Shown: positions 51,814-60,004, counted from the stretch's first letter. The stretch is 64,000 nucleotides of DNA from Candidatus Omnitrophota bacterium (GCA_013177805.1 JABLXU010000004.1:98447-162446); one strand, 5' to 3'. The notes: generated by a model not told the origin, from the letters alone. Numbers and translations are program-made.

Positions 51814-52320
51814 TTGACTGGAACGCCGAACGAAACCCCACCCCGCAAAACCTTCATGGAACGCTTGGAAGAGGTCCTCGACGCCAAAGGACTGCGAACC
51901 TTCGATCCGCCCCTGACGCTCGATTACCGCTTCGGTTCGATTCCCGCCGAAATCGGCGTGTTCCGCTGCTTCGTCAACGAGGCGGATGTCATGCAGGCCC
52001 CCAATTACCTGGAGATCAAAGGTGATCATGTGTACTTCGTGGCGCTGGAGTATCCCGGCCTCGACGACTTTTTGCGGAACGTGCGCGAAACTGGGACGCG
52101 CTGTTTCAAGACGCTGGGGCGCATGCACACCGCCTATTTCATCCTGGCCTTGGAGCACAGCCTGCCGCCTCAGGAGCGTGCCGCCCTGATCGAGTTCTTT
52201 ACCGAGTACCGCAACACCCTGCCCAACGGCACTTACCACATCCTCAAAATCTGGGATGACGCCGCCCTGCGGGAAGAAGAGAAACGGATTCAATCCGGTT
52301 TGGGGAAAGCAGAATCTTGA
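51814..52320 (+). CDS. Conserved-looking protein of unknown function downstream of dprA
   Basis: The 168-residue protein is not recognised. It is soluble, with mixed alpha/beta content; blocks such as PPLTLDYRFGSIPAEIGVFRC, YLEIKGDHVYFVALEYPG and ILALEHSLPPQERAALIEFF look like a folded globular protein. The start is TTG at 51814, with AGGAG eight bases upstream; an ATG at residue 15 is the alternative. It follows dprA by 23 bases and is probably in the same transcript. No functional link is evident beyond that. Confidence 0.6.
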   Translation: MTGTPNETPPRKTFMERLEEVLDAKGLRTFDPPLTLDYRFGSIPAEIGVFRCFVNEADVMQAPNYLEIKGDHVYFVALEYPGLDDFLRNVRETGTRCFKTLGRMHTAYFILALEHSLPPQERAALIEFFTEYRNTLPNGTYHILKIWDDAALREEEKRIQSGLGKAES

Positions 52321-52408
52321 GGAGGATCCGATAAATGTAAAAATGGTTGATGCAATGTATGCCATCCCCTCTCGAACGCGGGTGGACATCTATAAATTAA
52401 ATATCCCC

Positions 52409-53992
52409 TCACCTCTTCCTTCCCCCTCTGAGCGCAATCCGAAATGGCCCCACAAACGCACCTTCCGCGGGAATCCGGATCCCATGAGAACCATTGGACG
52501 CTTCAAAGTGATGCTGGTTAATCTCCTGTTCCAACGAGTAGAATCCAGTATACAGCACGCCGGCGCGGTAATCCGGATCGTTCCCGCCCGTCACGGGCTT
52601 CAGATCATATGGCGTTTCATTGATATACAGCCGGACGTACTCCGGCGGACGGCCCAGCAGATCGCGGTACACGCAGCGGACATGGCCGGGCTGGTTTTTC
52701 CGGGAGCCCGTGAGATCGTACAACTCGGCGGCATGCAAGTACGGCGGGGGATCCTGGGGCGTGATGTCCCGGCATTCCCCCAAAGCGCGGACGATCATTT
52801 CCCCCTCGGTAAGCAGATCGGCCGGCGTTTTGTAGAGGTGGAAATTCAAGCCGAAATCATTGAAAAACAGATAGTCACTTTGCAGCAGGCCCGTCACCGC
52901 GTCTGGAAACAAATCGAAAACAAACTTGGAAAACCGTGTATCTTGCAGGAGGCGCTCCGCGTTACTGTACCATGGGAGGTAGGTCGGGCTCAGTTTTTCC
53001 ATGAACAGTAGATCCTGCAACGGAAACTGGATTTCGGCCGCGTGCTCGCGCCGCGCGAGGTCTTCGTTCCAGGATTGGGAAAGGATCCGGAGCGAAAAGT
53101 CGATCGTACGGCCCCCGTCTTTCCAAGCCTGGAGAAACCGTTTCATCTGCCGTTGCTCAAAAAAAGAGTAACTGGTTTCCGGCCAAGTTTCGGTCCAATA
53201 AACTCCCGGTCCGTTTGGAGTCAAGGGATGAACGGCATACCCGCCGGCCACTGCGTCCCGGTCGAACAGAGGGACGATCAAAAAAACGAAGGCCTGTTTG
53301 AGAACAGCGGCCTCGGGGCTATCCGACAGCAGAAAACGGACCATGCCCTCGGCGATCCACGAGCCGGCGGTTTCATGCCCCTCTTCGCGGCACAAAATTA
53401 GGGCGGTTTTCTTGCCGTCTTCGGGAATTGCGGGATCGGTAAGGATGAGAATGGGCACGGGCAGTTGGTGGATGGGCGTGACACAGAGCGTTTCCACCCG
53501 GACGTGCGAGTGAGCGGTAACCGTCTTGATCAACGCGTTGAGGCGGCTGTTGGGGTAGGGCGGACTGTAGGCGATCCAGGCGCGGTCGGCGGCGAAGGTA
53601 TGCGTGAAGCGGAACCGGACCCGGTCGAGATCGGTAGGATGCGGCTCAATGTACCGGTCTTTGATATAACTCCAGTGTTCTTGATCATAGCTAATGGCCG
53701 GCAGCAGTGAATGGCCATAATAATCCTTCCGCGCGTTTTCGATCACGAAGGTTAGAGTTTGATTGGAAGCCCCGTCGACCTGAAAATAGTACCAGATGCC
53801 GCCTGAGCCGGGGGAATGCGTGAGTTGAATCGCTCCATCGGCGTTGATTTCCCATCCCCCCAGGCTGCCATTGTCGAAATTCCACGTGATCTGGACGGAC
53901 GGAGCGGATGGTTGGGCCGGAGGCGTTGCAGGTTCGTTTCCCGCCTGGGTCAGGATAATGAAGCATATTCCAACGGCGAGCGGTTGCACCAT
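52409..53992 (-). CDS. M14 carboxypeptidase-like protein lacking the zinc-ligand motifs
   Basis: The protein has 527 residues with a short signal or lipid-anchor-like hydrophobic start (about 3-16). Residues 35-175 match the N-terminal beta-domain of cytosolic-carboxypeptidase-type M14 proteins (WNFDNGSLGGW, WYYFQVDG, FVIENARKDYYG). The region after it follows the M14 core (LILCREEGHETAGSWIAEG, FLLSDSPEA, FVFLIVPLFDRDAVAGG). However, the HPGE zinc motif reads EGHE, the RDLNR motif is absent, and the third ligand motif (DxHxH) is replaced (TIDFSLRIL). The catalytic Glu was not located. It is probably a pseudo-peptidase or a strongly altered enzyme. Confidence 0.7.
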   Translation of the reverse strand: MVQPLAVGICFIILTQAGNEPATPPAQPSAPSVQITWNFDNGSLGGWEINADGAIQLTHSPGSGGIWYYFQVDGASNQTLTFVIENARKDYYGHSLLPAISYDQEHWSYIKDRYIEPHPTDLDRVRFRFTHTFAADRAWIAYSPPYPNSRLNALIKTVTAHSHVRVETLCVTPIHQLPVPILILTDPAIPEDGKKTALILCREEGHETAGSWIAEGMVRFLLSDSPEAAVLKQAFVFLIVPLFDRDAVAGGYAVHPLTPNGPGVYWTETWPETSYSFFEQRQMKRFLQAWKDGGRTIDFSLRILSQSWNEDLARREHAAEIQFPLQDLLFMEKLSPTYLPWYSNAERLLQDTRFSKFVFDLFPDAVTGLLQSDYLFFNDFGLNFHLYKTPADLLTEGEMIVRALGECRDITPQDPPPYLHAAELYDLTGSRKNQPGHVRCVYRDLLGRPPEYVRLYINETPYDLKPVTGGNDPDYRAGVLYTGFYSLEQEINQHHFEASNGSHGIRIPAEGAFVGPFRIALRGGRKR

Positions 53993-54040
53993 AAAACCCC
54001 CGGGTTCTTGGTGATCTTTTCGTGGCCCTACTTGAAATCC

Positions 54041-54994
54041 CTACTCCCTCGCCAATGTCAGACCGAGCAATACTCCGCCTGCCAGGACCACATCTTCTCC
54101 CCAGTGCGCGGGGACGACAGCATACGTATCCGCGAACGGCCGGAACACGAAACGTTTGATTTTCTCCCGCAACGTATCCCAGAACAACGGACCCATCAGC
54201 GAAACCCCGCCTCCGATCACGATCCGTTCCGGATGCAGCAAGGCGATCACGTTGCAAAGCGCCACGGCCAGATTGGCGCAGGTCTCGTCCAATAGCGTCC
54301 GGGCCAACAGGTCGTCCTGTTCGGCGGCGGCATACACCGTCTGGGCGGTGATCGCCGCGGGATTCCCACCGCACAACTTGGTCATGAGGGACGATTCGCC
54401 ATCCTCAACCGCCTCGCGGGCGCGCCGCCCGATCGACCAGCCGGAACATAACAATTCCAATTTTTCCGGTTCCCCGGTGTCGGGATCGGGCACCCAGGTG
54501 TGGCCGATCTCCGCGGCGCCCAGCCCTTGCCCTTCATCGATCACGCCATCGACGATCCACCCCCCGCCGATGCCACTGCCGATGGTCATGTAGAATACCC
54601 GGCGGCAGCCTTTCCCCGCGCCTCCCACCGCCTCGGCGTATCCTGCCAGGCTGGCGTCATTCTGAATCGCCACCGGGACTTGAAACTGATCCGCCAGCCA
54701 TTGCCGGAGCGGAAACTGGTCCCAGCCTTCGATTTGGTGCGAAACCAGGGTAACCCCCCGCGAGGTGTCCACCGGGCCGCCGAATCCGACGCCGATGCCC
54801 ACCACGTCCCTCCGTTCGATCCGTGCTTCGGCCAGCGCTTGATCCACCAAGCCGGGGATTGCCTCCCGGATGCCTCGCGCCCCCCGGGCCGGATCGACCG
54901 TCCGCCGCGCCCGGCCGCGCAAACGGCCGTCCTCTCCGCCCACGCCCGCCTGCAGTTTGGTGCCTCCGATTTCAATTCCAATGGCTACGCGCAT
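54041..54994 (-). CDS. ROK-family sugar kinase
   Basis: The protein has 317 residues. The phosphate-binding loop is IGIEIGGTKLQAGV at the N-terminus; the second half starts with MTIGSGIGGGWIVDG, followed by LGAAEIGHTWV, the ROK motif. The usual Cys cluster after that His (CxCGxxGCxE) is absent and reads EKLELLCSGWSIGR, so the structural zinc is probably not bound. GGGVSLMGPLFW lies near the C-terminus. ROK enzymes phosphorylate glucose, fructose, mannose or N-acetyl sugars. The ATG at 54994 overlaps the end of the upstream SIS gene by ten bases, so the two act together, probably in sugar-phosphate metabolism. Confidence 0.88.
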   Translation of the reverse strand: MRVAIGIEIGGTKLQAGVGGEDGRLRGRARRTVDPARGARGIREAIPGLVDQALAEARIERRDVVGIGVGFGGPVDTSRGVTLVSHQIEGWDQFPLRQWLADQFQVPVAIQNDASLAGYAEAVGGAGKGCRRVFYMTIGSGIGGGWIVDGVIDEGQGLGAAEIGHTWVPDPDTGEPEKLELLCSGWSIGRRAREAVEDGESSLMTKLCGGNPAAITAQTVYAAAEQDDLLARTLLDETCANLAVALCNVIALLHPERIVIGGGVSLMGPLFWDTLREKIKRFVFRPFADTYAVVPAHWGEDVVLAGGVLLGLTLARE

Positions 54995-55566
54995 GCTTCG
55001 TGAAGTTGTTTGAACCGTTGAAACAAGGATTTCAATACATAGTGGATGCACACGGCATGGACCGATTCCACATCGCCCATGTCATACGAGGGCACGTGCA
55101 GATTCTGCTGGGCGATTTGGCGGAGCCGCCCGCCGTCGTATCCAGTCATGCCGAACGTCCGTAATCCGTTGGCGTTGGCGTACTCGACCGCCCGGAGAAC
55201 ATTGGCGCTGTTGCCTGAACCGCTGATGGCGATCAGCAGCGCGCCCGGCTGGGCCAGGTTCTTGAGCTGCTCGACAAAAATACGGTCGTAACTGGTATCG
55301 TTGGCCCAGGCCAGAATGTAGGGCGTGTTGTCAGTCAAACTGATGACCTTCAGCCGTTTTTGATGTTCGAAATCGCACAGCGTGCCCTTTCCCAGGTCTT
55401 CACAAAAATGGGACGCGTTCGCGCCGCTGCCGCCGTTGCCAATGAGAAAAACAAACTGATCCTGCTCATACGCGTCCGTAATAGCGTCCACCAGGGCCTC
55501 GACTTCCCGGGGATTCACCTTGTTCAACAAGCCGCCGAATGTCTCAAGGTACTGGGCAAAGGTCAT
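54985..55566 (-). CDS. SIS-domain protein, GmhA (phosphoheptose isomerase)-like
   Basis: The protein has 193 residues, the length of GmhA/DiaA proteins. It has the SIS-fold sugar-phosphate loop FLIGNGGSGANASHFCEDL and the second loop LIAISGSGNSANVLRAVEYA. GmhA makes D-glycero-D-manno-heptose 7-phosphate for LPS; DiaA regulates DnaA. Overlap with a ROK kinase suggests an isomerase acting with a kinase, although the usual heptose kinases (HldE, HddA) are not ROK proteins. The ATG at 55566 with GGAG upstream is chosen; an ATG at 55734 would add unrelated sequence. Confidence 0.85.
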   Translation of the reverse strand: MTFAQYLETFGGLLNKVNPREVEALVDAITDAYEQDQFVFLIGNGGSGANASHFCEDLGKGTLCDFEHQKRLKVISLTDNTPYILAWANDTSYDRIFVEQLKNLAQPGALLIAISGSGNSANVLRAVEYANANGLRTFGMTGYDGGRLRQIAQQNLHVPSYDMGDVESVHAVCIHYVLKSLFQRFKQLHEACA

Positions 55567-55914
55567 GGAATCACTTCTCCGATCGTAAAAAAGATGAACA
55601 GGGCATCCAATAATCATACTTGCTGAGGGGCCTCTGGAAAAGCGAGCCGGATACCGTGCTGCAAGGCCATTGCTTCGGGAAGGGAGAGAGAAATTGATCA
55701 CCCCATCACCGCTTCCTCCCGCTATGGTTTCCATGGGTCACTCCCAGCGGTGGTGGATTTGATGTGCTCCCGGCGGGTACAATATTGGCTGCTCATTTCA
55801 TTTTCACTTCGAAATTCAGATTGGATGGATTCCACTCGAAACAAATCCGTCGGATGGGAGAATAGGCGCCCGGCAAGCCAAACTCAACCAAGTTGAATTT
55901 TTTTTCAAATTTCC

Positions 55915-55943
55915 TTGACAAGGCATCGTGAAAATCATATAAT
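55915..55943 (+). promoter_or_regulatory. Consensus sigma70 promoter of the Rrf2 gene
   Basis: A perfect TTGACA is separated by 17 bases from a perfect TATAAT, about 35 bases before the ATG. The perfect match suggests a strong promoter that must be held down by a repressor. Confidence 0.9.
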
Positions 55944-55946
55944 AAC

Positions 55947-55957
55947 ATGTGATTAAA
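55947..55957 (+). promoter_or_regulatory. Candidate Rrf2 operator, site 1
   Basis: ATGTGATTAAA lies just after the -10 box. Its reverse complement, TTTAATCACAT, matches 10 of 11 bases of the sequence at 56413-56423 upstream of the next gene. Confidence 0.35.
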
Positions 55958-55977
55958 TAATTCAATCAGGAACAAGC

Positions 55978-56394
55978 ATGTTATCCAAAACGGGAATCCA
56001 TGCTGTGCGGGCCATGGTGGTACTTGCCGAATTGCCGGAAGGCGCGTATGCCGGGGCGGTTTCGATCGCCCAAGCCATTCAGGCGCCCCGCAACTACCTA
56101 GGCAAGTTGTTGCAGCTGCTCGCCCGCGAGGGACTCGTCGAATCCCAAAAAGGCATGGGCGGCGGTTTCCGGCTGGCCCGCCCCCCCCGCGAGATCTCGC
56201 TGCTGGACGTGGTTGAGCCGATCGAGCATATCAGCCGCTGGAGCGGGTGCATCATGGGCCGGGAGGTTTGTTCTGAGGAGGCTCCTTGCGCGATCCATCA
56301 CCGGTGGAAAACGATCCGCGAAGCATACCTCGAACTCCTGCGCGAAACCCGGCTGGCGGATCTGATCGTGCAGCCGCACATATTGGTCCCATAG
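55978..56394 (+). CDS. Rrf2-family transcriptional regulator (NsrR/IscR-like)
   Basis: The protein has 138 residues. The winged helix is clear: MLSKTGIHAVRAMVVLAEL, IAQAIQAPRNYLGKLLQLLAREGLV (in parts) and SQKGMGGGFRLARPP. Three cysteines, Cys91, Cys98 and Cys104 (C-X6-C-X5-C), sit where NsrR and IscR bind an Fe-S cluster. NsrR-type proteins repress NO-detoxification genes until NO attacks the cluster. The genes that follow (NnrS-like, hemerythrin, NO reductase) support an NO sensor rather than an IscR role. It is probably autoregulated through the promoter overlapping site at 55947. Confidence 0.9.
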   Translation: MLSKTGIHAVRAMVVLAELPEGAYAGAVSIAQAIQAPRNYLGKLLQLLAREGLVESQKGMGGGFRLARPPREISLLDVVEPIEHISRWSGCIMGREVCSEEAPCAIHHRWKTIREAYLELLRETRLADLIVQPHILVP

Positions 56395-56412
56395 AAGCCT
56401 TTTTATTTCACT

Positions 56413-56423
56413 TTTAATCAGAT
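56413..56423 (+). promoter_or_regulatory. Candidate Rrf2 operator, site 2
   Basis: TTTAATCAGAT lies between the Rrf2 gene and the NnrS-like gene. It is the near-match to the inverted site at 55947. The function is a proposal only. Confidence 0.3.
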
Positions 56424-56460
56424 AACCGTATGCGAATAGATTATTAAAAGGAAAGGCATC

Positions 56461-58359
56461 ATGAACAACGCGATGAACTGGATTGACCCGAAAACGATGA
56501 TCCCCGACTTACTGCAGGCCGCCCCCCAAGCCCGGCCGGTGTTGGACCGCTACGGCCTCCGGGGATGCGGCGGGCCGCTGGGGCCGATGGAGACCTTGGA
56601 ATTCTTCGCCAAGGCGCATGAGGTACCGCTGGACCAATTGCTCGAAGAACTGCGCGTGTCGGTGAGCTATGGCGATGAATCGCATCAACCGGCGGCACAA
56701 GAGGTTCCTCCACTCCCTGGATTGGAAACCCGTCCGGAAGACGCCATCTACCGCCCCTTCTTCATAGCTGGAATCCTGGTGATCCTCACTTTGGGCGCTT
56801 CCTGGGGAGCGCATCTGCTGGGCCGCATCGCGATGACCGGTTCGTTCACCTCGGTGGGCTATCATGATGTCAACGCGCACGGCCACGCGCAGATCTTTGG
56901 CTGGGTGGGCCTTTTCGTGATGGGCTTCGCCTATCAGGCATTCCCCCGCTTCAAGCACGCGTCGTTGGCCTATCCCCGGCTGGCGTTTATGACCTTGGGG
57001 ATGATGGTGACCGGCCTCGTTGTCCGGTCGGTTTTGGAGCCGGTCAGCGTTTCGGTCCCGGCGGTGCGTTTCGTGCCGGTTCTCGCGTCGGTGCTCGAAG
57101 TAGCGGCCATCGGATTGTTTGTCTGGATCATCGGGATGACCTGGCGGCGCTCCGGCAAATCACTGGCCTTCTACGATTACTACATCATCAGCGCGCTGGC
57201 ATGGTTTCTCATCCAGGCCGTATACGAAACCGTGCTATTCACGGCCACGATCCACGCGCCCGGCCGGGAGCAGTTGTTGCAGCTTATTGCCACTTGGCAG
57301 GCTCCCCTGCGCGAGATCCAGATCCACGGTTTCGCGATGATGATGATTCTGGGTGTCAGTCAGCGTATTTTCCACAACTTTTATGGTTTCCCCGCGCCCG
57401 ATGTCCGCAAAAGCCGGATTGCGTTGTGGAGCATCAACCTGGCCATCCTTGGAGAGGTCACGGGTTTCGTCGTGATGCGGACAAATCACGAGGCCTGGGG
57501 AGCGTTGTGGTACGGTTCCATTCTGCTGCTGGCGGGCAGCGTGGCATACCTGGTGTCCGATTGGAAGATCTTCTCGCGCCCGGCTGAACGAGATCGTAAT
57601 CTCAAATTTCTGCGCGCCGCCTACATTTGGCTTTTCATCTCGCTGGGGATGCTGGTGCTGTTGCCCGTGTACCAATGGGTGATTCTTCCCGCCTTCGCGC
57701 CTTCGGGCGAGGCGGTGGCCACGGGCTTCTCACATGCTTACTACGGCGCGATCCGTCATGCCATCACGGTGGGCTTCATCAGCCTGATGATCGTGGGCGT
57801 GGCCGCCAAGGTAGTCCCCACACTGAACGGCGTGGATCTCCGGAGCCTGGCGCAACTGTGGATCCCTTTCATCCTGATCAACACGGGTTGCGCGATCCGG
57901 GTGGCGGGACAGACATTGACCGATTTCTCTCCCGCGTTTTTCCCGGTTACGGGAATCAGCGGCGTATTGGAGGTCATGGGCCTGACGGTGTGGGGTATGC
58001 ATCTGTTTCTGGTGATGGCCGGCCGCGCGCGGGTACGCAGTTCCCGGCAGTTGCTGGCGGGCCGTTTTACCCCTTTGGCGCGGCAATCCCCTCTCCAGGC
58101 CGCTAACCTGGTGGGAGATGTGCTTGACGCCTATCCCCACCTCTTGGAAACCTTCGTTGCCTTCGGCTTCACGCCCCTTCAAAATCCGGTGCTGCGGGCC
58201 ACGATCGCCCGTACCGTGACAATCCAGGCCGCCTGCCGCCGGTTGGACGTGGATGTGAACGAATTGCTGGAAGCGCTCAATGCGGCCCGGGAACGAACCA
58301 CGCCCGCGCGCGCCGAAATGCCCCGCTTGTACCAGATCTCGTTGGATCCCGTGAAATAG
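56461..58359 (+). CDS. NnrS-like membrane protein fused to N- and C-terminal DUF542/DUF1858-type domains
   Basis: The protein has 632 residues. Residues about 10-68 form a small helical domain (PQARPVLDRYGLRGCGGPLG) of the DUF542/DUF1858 type, as found at the start of the iron-sulfur repair protein RIC/ScdA. Residues about 97-530 form roughly 12 membrane helices of the NnrS type, with VNAHGHAQIFGWVGLFVMG and several membrane histidines (IQIHGFAMMM, ISLMIVGVAAKVVP) that could hold heme. Residues about 555-610 form a second DUF1858-like domain (VGDVLDAYPHLLETFVAFGF), lacking the cysteines. NnrS proteins relieve NO stress. The start has AAAGGAAAGG upstream. It is probably regulated by the Rrf2 protein. 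Confidence 0.78.
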   Translation: MNNAMNWIDPKTMIPDLLQAAPQARPVLDRYGLRGCGGPLGPMETLEFFAKAHEVPLDQLLEELRVSVSYGDESHQPAAQEVPPLPGLETRPEDAIYRPFFIAGILVILTLGASWGAHLLGRIAMTGSFTSVGYHDVNAHGHAQIFGWVGLFVMGFAYQAFPRFKHASLAYPRLAFMTLGMMVTGLVVRSVLEPVSVSVPAVRFVPVLASVLEVAAIGLFVWIIGMTWRRSGKSLAFYDYYIISALAWFLIQAVYETVLFTATIHAPGREQLLQLIATWQAPLREIQIHGFAMMMILGVSQRIFHNFYGFPAPDVRKSRIALWSINLAILGEVTGFVVMRTNHEAWGALWYGSILLLAGSVAYLVSDWKIFSRPAERDRNLKFLRAAYIWLFISLGMLVLLPVYQWVILPAFAPSGEAVATGFSHAYYGAIRHAITVGFISLMIVGVAAKVVPTLNGVDLRSLAQLWIPFILINTGCAIRVAGQTLTDFSPAFFPVTGISGVLEVMGLTVWGMHLFLVMAGRARVRSSRQLLAGRFTPLARQSPLQAANLVGDVLDAYPHLLETFVAFGFTPLQNPVLRATIARTVTIQAACRRLDVDVNELLEALNAARERTTPARAEMPRLYQISLDPVK

Positions 58360-58507
58360 CAAGGAAAGGCGCCGCTGAATAGGATCCGGACGGACACCTC
58401 GATCCGCCTCCACAAAAGCAGATTTTGGCATATGTAGGGTGGTCACAAAGCGAAGCGTAGCCCATCACAAGAAACTAATCATAAAGTGGGTAACGAGGAG
58501 AAAGATC

Positions 58508-59137
58508 ATGAAACTGACTAAGGGACTGATTATCACAATGGCATTGATGGCCCTGGCCTGGGTACATCCCGGACGGGGGTTTGCGCACTGTGACACGCTG
58601 GACGGCCCGGTCATCCAGGACGCGCGGAAGGCTCTCGCGCGGAAAGATGTTACGCCAGTGTTGAAATGGATTCCCCAAGAGGATGAAAAAACAATTCGCG
58701 GGGCGTTCGAGAAAACCCTGGCCGTGCGGGCGCTGGGAAACGAAGCCCGGGAGCTGGCGGATCTGTATTTCTTCGAAACGCTGGTGCGGATCCACCGCCA
58801 GTCGGAAGGCGCTCCCTACACCGGCCTGAAACCCGCGGGCGTAGTGGATCCCATCATCGCCGAGGCAGACCGGTCACTGGAGAGCGGTTCGGCGGAGAAA
58901 TTGGAAAATCAGGTGCTGGAAGCAGTCAAGCAGGGCATCCACGAAACCTTTCATGAAGCGGTTCAGGCCAAGAAAAACGTGGACACGAGCGTCGCGGCCG
59001 GCCGCGAGTTCGTGAAGGCCTACGTTACTTTTGTGCATTATGTGGAACGGCTGTGCCAGGACGCCCACAATCGAGTGGCGCATGACAGTCACGAATCCGT
59101 ACCGGAACAGGCAAGCGCTAAGCATCACGGGCATTGA
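58508..59137 (+). CDS. DUF6448-family exported protein
   Basis: The protein has 209 residues with a signal peptide (about 1-26, cleavage near GFA-HC). The mature protein starts HCDTLDGPVIQDARKAL and contains LADLYFFETLVRIHRQSEGA and PYTGLKPAG, the conserved blocks of the DUF6448 family. It is helical and His-rich, ending SAKHHGH. The function of the family is not known. Its conserved N-terminal His-Cys-Asp after cleavage and the His residues could bind a metal or heme. It stands between the NnrS-like and hemerythrin genes, so a role in NO or oxidative stress is inferred. The ATG at 58508 follows GAGGAGAAAG. Confidence 0.8.
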   Translation: MKLTKGLIITMALMALAWVHPGRGFAHCDTLDGPVIQDARKALARKDVTPVLKWIPQEDEKTIRGAFEKTLAVRALGNEARELADLYFFETLVRIHRQSEGAPYTGLKPAGVVDPIIAEADRSLESGSAEKLENQVLEAVKQGIHETFHEAVQAKKNVDTSVAAGREFVKAYVTFVHYVERLCQDAHNRVAHDSHESVPEQASAKHHGH

Positions 59138-59218
59138 ACAAGTACCAAAAGAAGGATGGTGCAATGTGTCCATTCGATAGGGATATTGAGTTTCCTGGAA
59201 TAAGAAAGTGACTTTTGT

Positions 59219-59302
59219 CCTTCTCCCTTTGGGATAGGGCCGGGGTGAGGGAAACCGAAGCGGGAAATCCCCTCACCCTGACCTCCCAAAGGGGGAGAAG
59301 GA
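59219..59302. repeat. Inverted pair of dispersed repeats
   Basis: Two copies of the hairpin repeat face each other: CCTTCTCCCTTTGGGATAGG with GGTGAGGG on the left, and CCCCTCACC...AAAGGGGGAGAAGG on the right. Together they could fold into one long stem between the DUF6448 and hemerythrin genes. Confidence 0.75.
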
Positions 59303-59322
59303 AATAAGTGATGAATACCCAA

Positions 59323-59337
59323 AGCGTGAATCACGCT
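59323..59337. promoter_or_regulatory. Perfect 15-base palindrome upstream of the hemerythrin gene
   Basis: AGCGTGA-A-TCACGCT lies 28 bases before the hemerythrin ATG. It could be an operator for a dimeric regulator. No such site was seen elsewhere in the cluster. Confidence 0.4.
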
Positions 59338-59365
59338 GATTCAATCAACACTCACGGAGGAAAAC

Positions 59366-59980
59366 ATGATGAAACCGACAGACATCCTGATGCAGGAACA
59401 CCGGGTGATCGAAGTGGTTTTGGATTGCCTCGAAGGCATAGTGGGCGAGGCCATCTCGCAAGGCCGGCTGGACCAGGACGCGGCCGGTCAGGCGCTCGAT
59501 TTTTTCAAGATGTTCGCGGACACGTGCCATCACGGGAAAGAGGAAGTGCACCTGTTCCCTATGATGGAAGCGAAAGGCTTCCACCGGGAGAACGGGCCGA
59601 CCGGCCAGATGCTTTTGGAGCACGAAGAAGGCCGCGCCCATATTCAAGGCATGCGGGAAGCGCTGGAGCAAGCGGGGGCCGGGGATAAAGAGGCGTTGAT
59701 GCAGTTCGCGCGCCACGCTAACGCGTATGTCCGCCTGCTGCGGGACCACATCAGCAAGGAGGATCATTGCCTGTTCCCCATGGCCAACCAGGCCATGAGC
59801 GAGGCGGACCAGCAGGACCTGGCGTCGCGTTTCCATCACGTGGAGAGCCAGGAAATGGGCGAAGGCACGCATGAGAGGTACCTTACCATCGCCGAAGCCT
59901 TGGCCGCAAAATATAACGTGGAAGGTTCCGCGGTGCTCGCGGCCGCCGGGACGTGCGCCTGCCATCACCATTCGCATTGA
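59366..59980 (+). CDS. Hemerythrin HHE-domain protein
   Basis: The protein has 204 residues in a four-helix bundle. Iron ligands are visible: His12 (LMQEHRVIE), His55/56 and Glu59/60 (CHHGKEEVHLFP), His86 (LLEHEEGR) and His128 with Glu132/Asp133 (DHISKEDHCLFPM). The second half, with CHHGKEE and ISKEDHCLFP, follows the hemerythrin pattern of a diiron site that binds O2 or NO or supplies iron for Fe-S repair. The C-terminus CACHHHSH is a Cys/His tail that may bind metal. ATGs at 59366 and 59369 are both possible after CGGAGG. The NO reductase gene starts 24 bases later, so the two are one transcript. Confidence 0.9.
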   Translation: MMKPTDILMQEHRVIEVVLDCLEGIVGEAISQGRLDQDAAGQALDFFKMFADTCHHGKEEVHLFPMMEAKGFHRENGPTGQMLLEHEEGRAHIQGMREALEQAGAGDKEALMQFARHANAYVRLLRDHISKEDHCLFPMANQAMSEADQQDLASRFHHVESQEMGEGTHERYLTIAEALAAKYNVEGSAVLAAAGTCACHHHSH

Positions 59981-60004
59981 GCGGCGAATCGAGGAGAACT
60001 CACC

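Larger units (their letters stand above)
55567..55977. other. Divergent intergenic region before the NO-response cluster
   Basis: This gap of 411 bases holds no gene. Its right end contains a consensus promoter at 55915-55943. A 60-codon minus-strand frame at 55793-55975 overlaps that promoter and is not considered a gene. Confidence 0.6.

Noticed and set aside
52403..52432. Possible inverted copy of the dispersed repeat (CCCCTCACC...CCCCCTCTGAG)
   Set aside because: It overlaps the end of the M14-like gene and lacks the hairpin; similarity may be chance.
55793..55975. 60-codon minus-strand frame
   Set aside because: It runs across the consensus promoter of the Rrf2 gene and has no supporting signal.
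59950..59980. His-rich end of the hemerythrin as an artificial tag
   Set aside because: The end CACHHHSH is irregular and in a natural gene context; a natural metal-binding tail is more likely.
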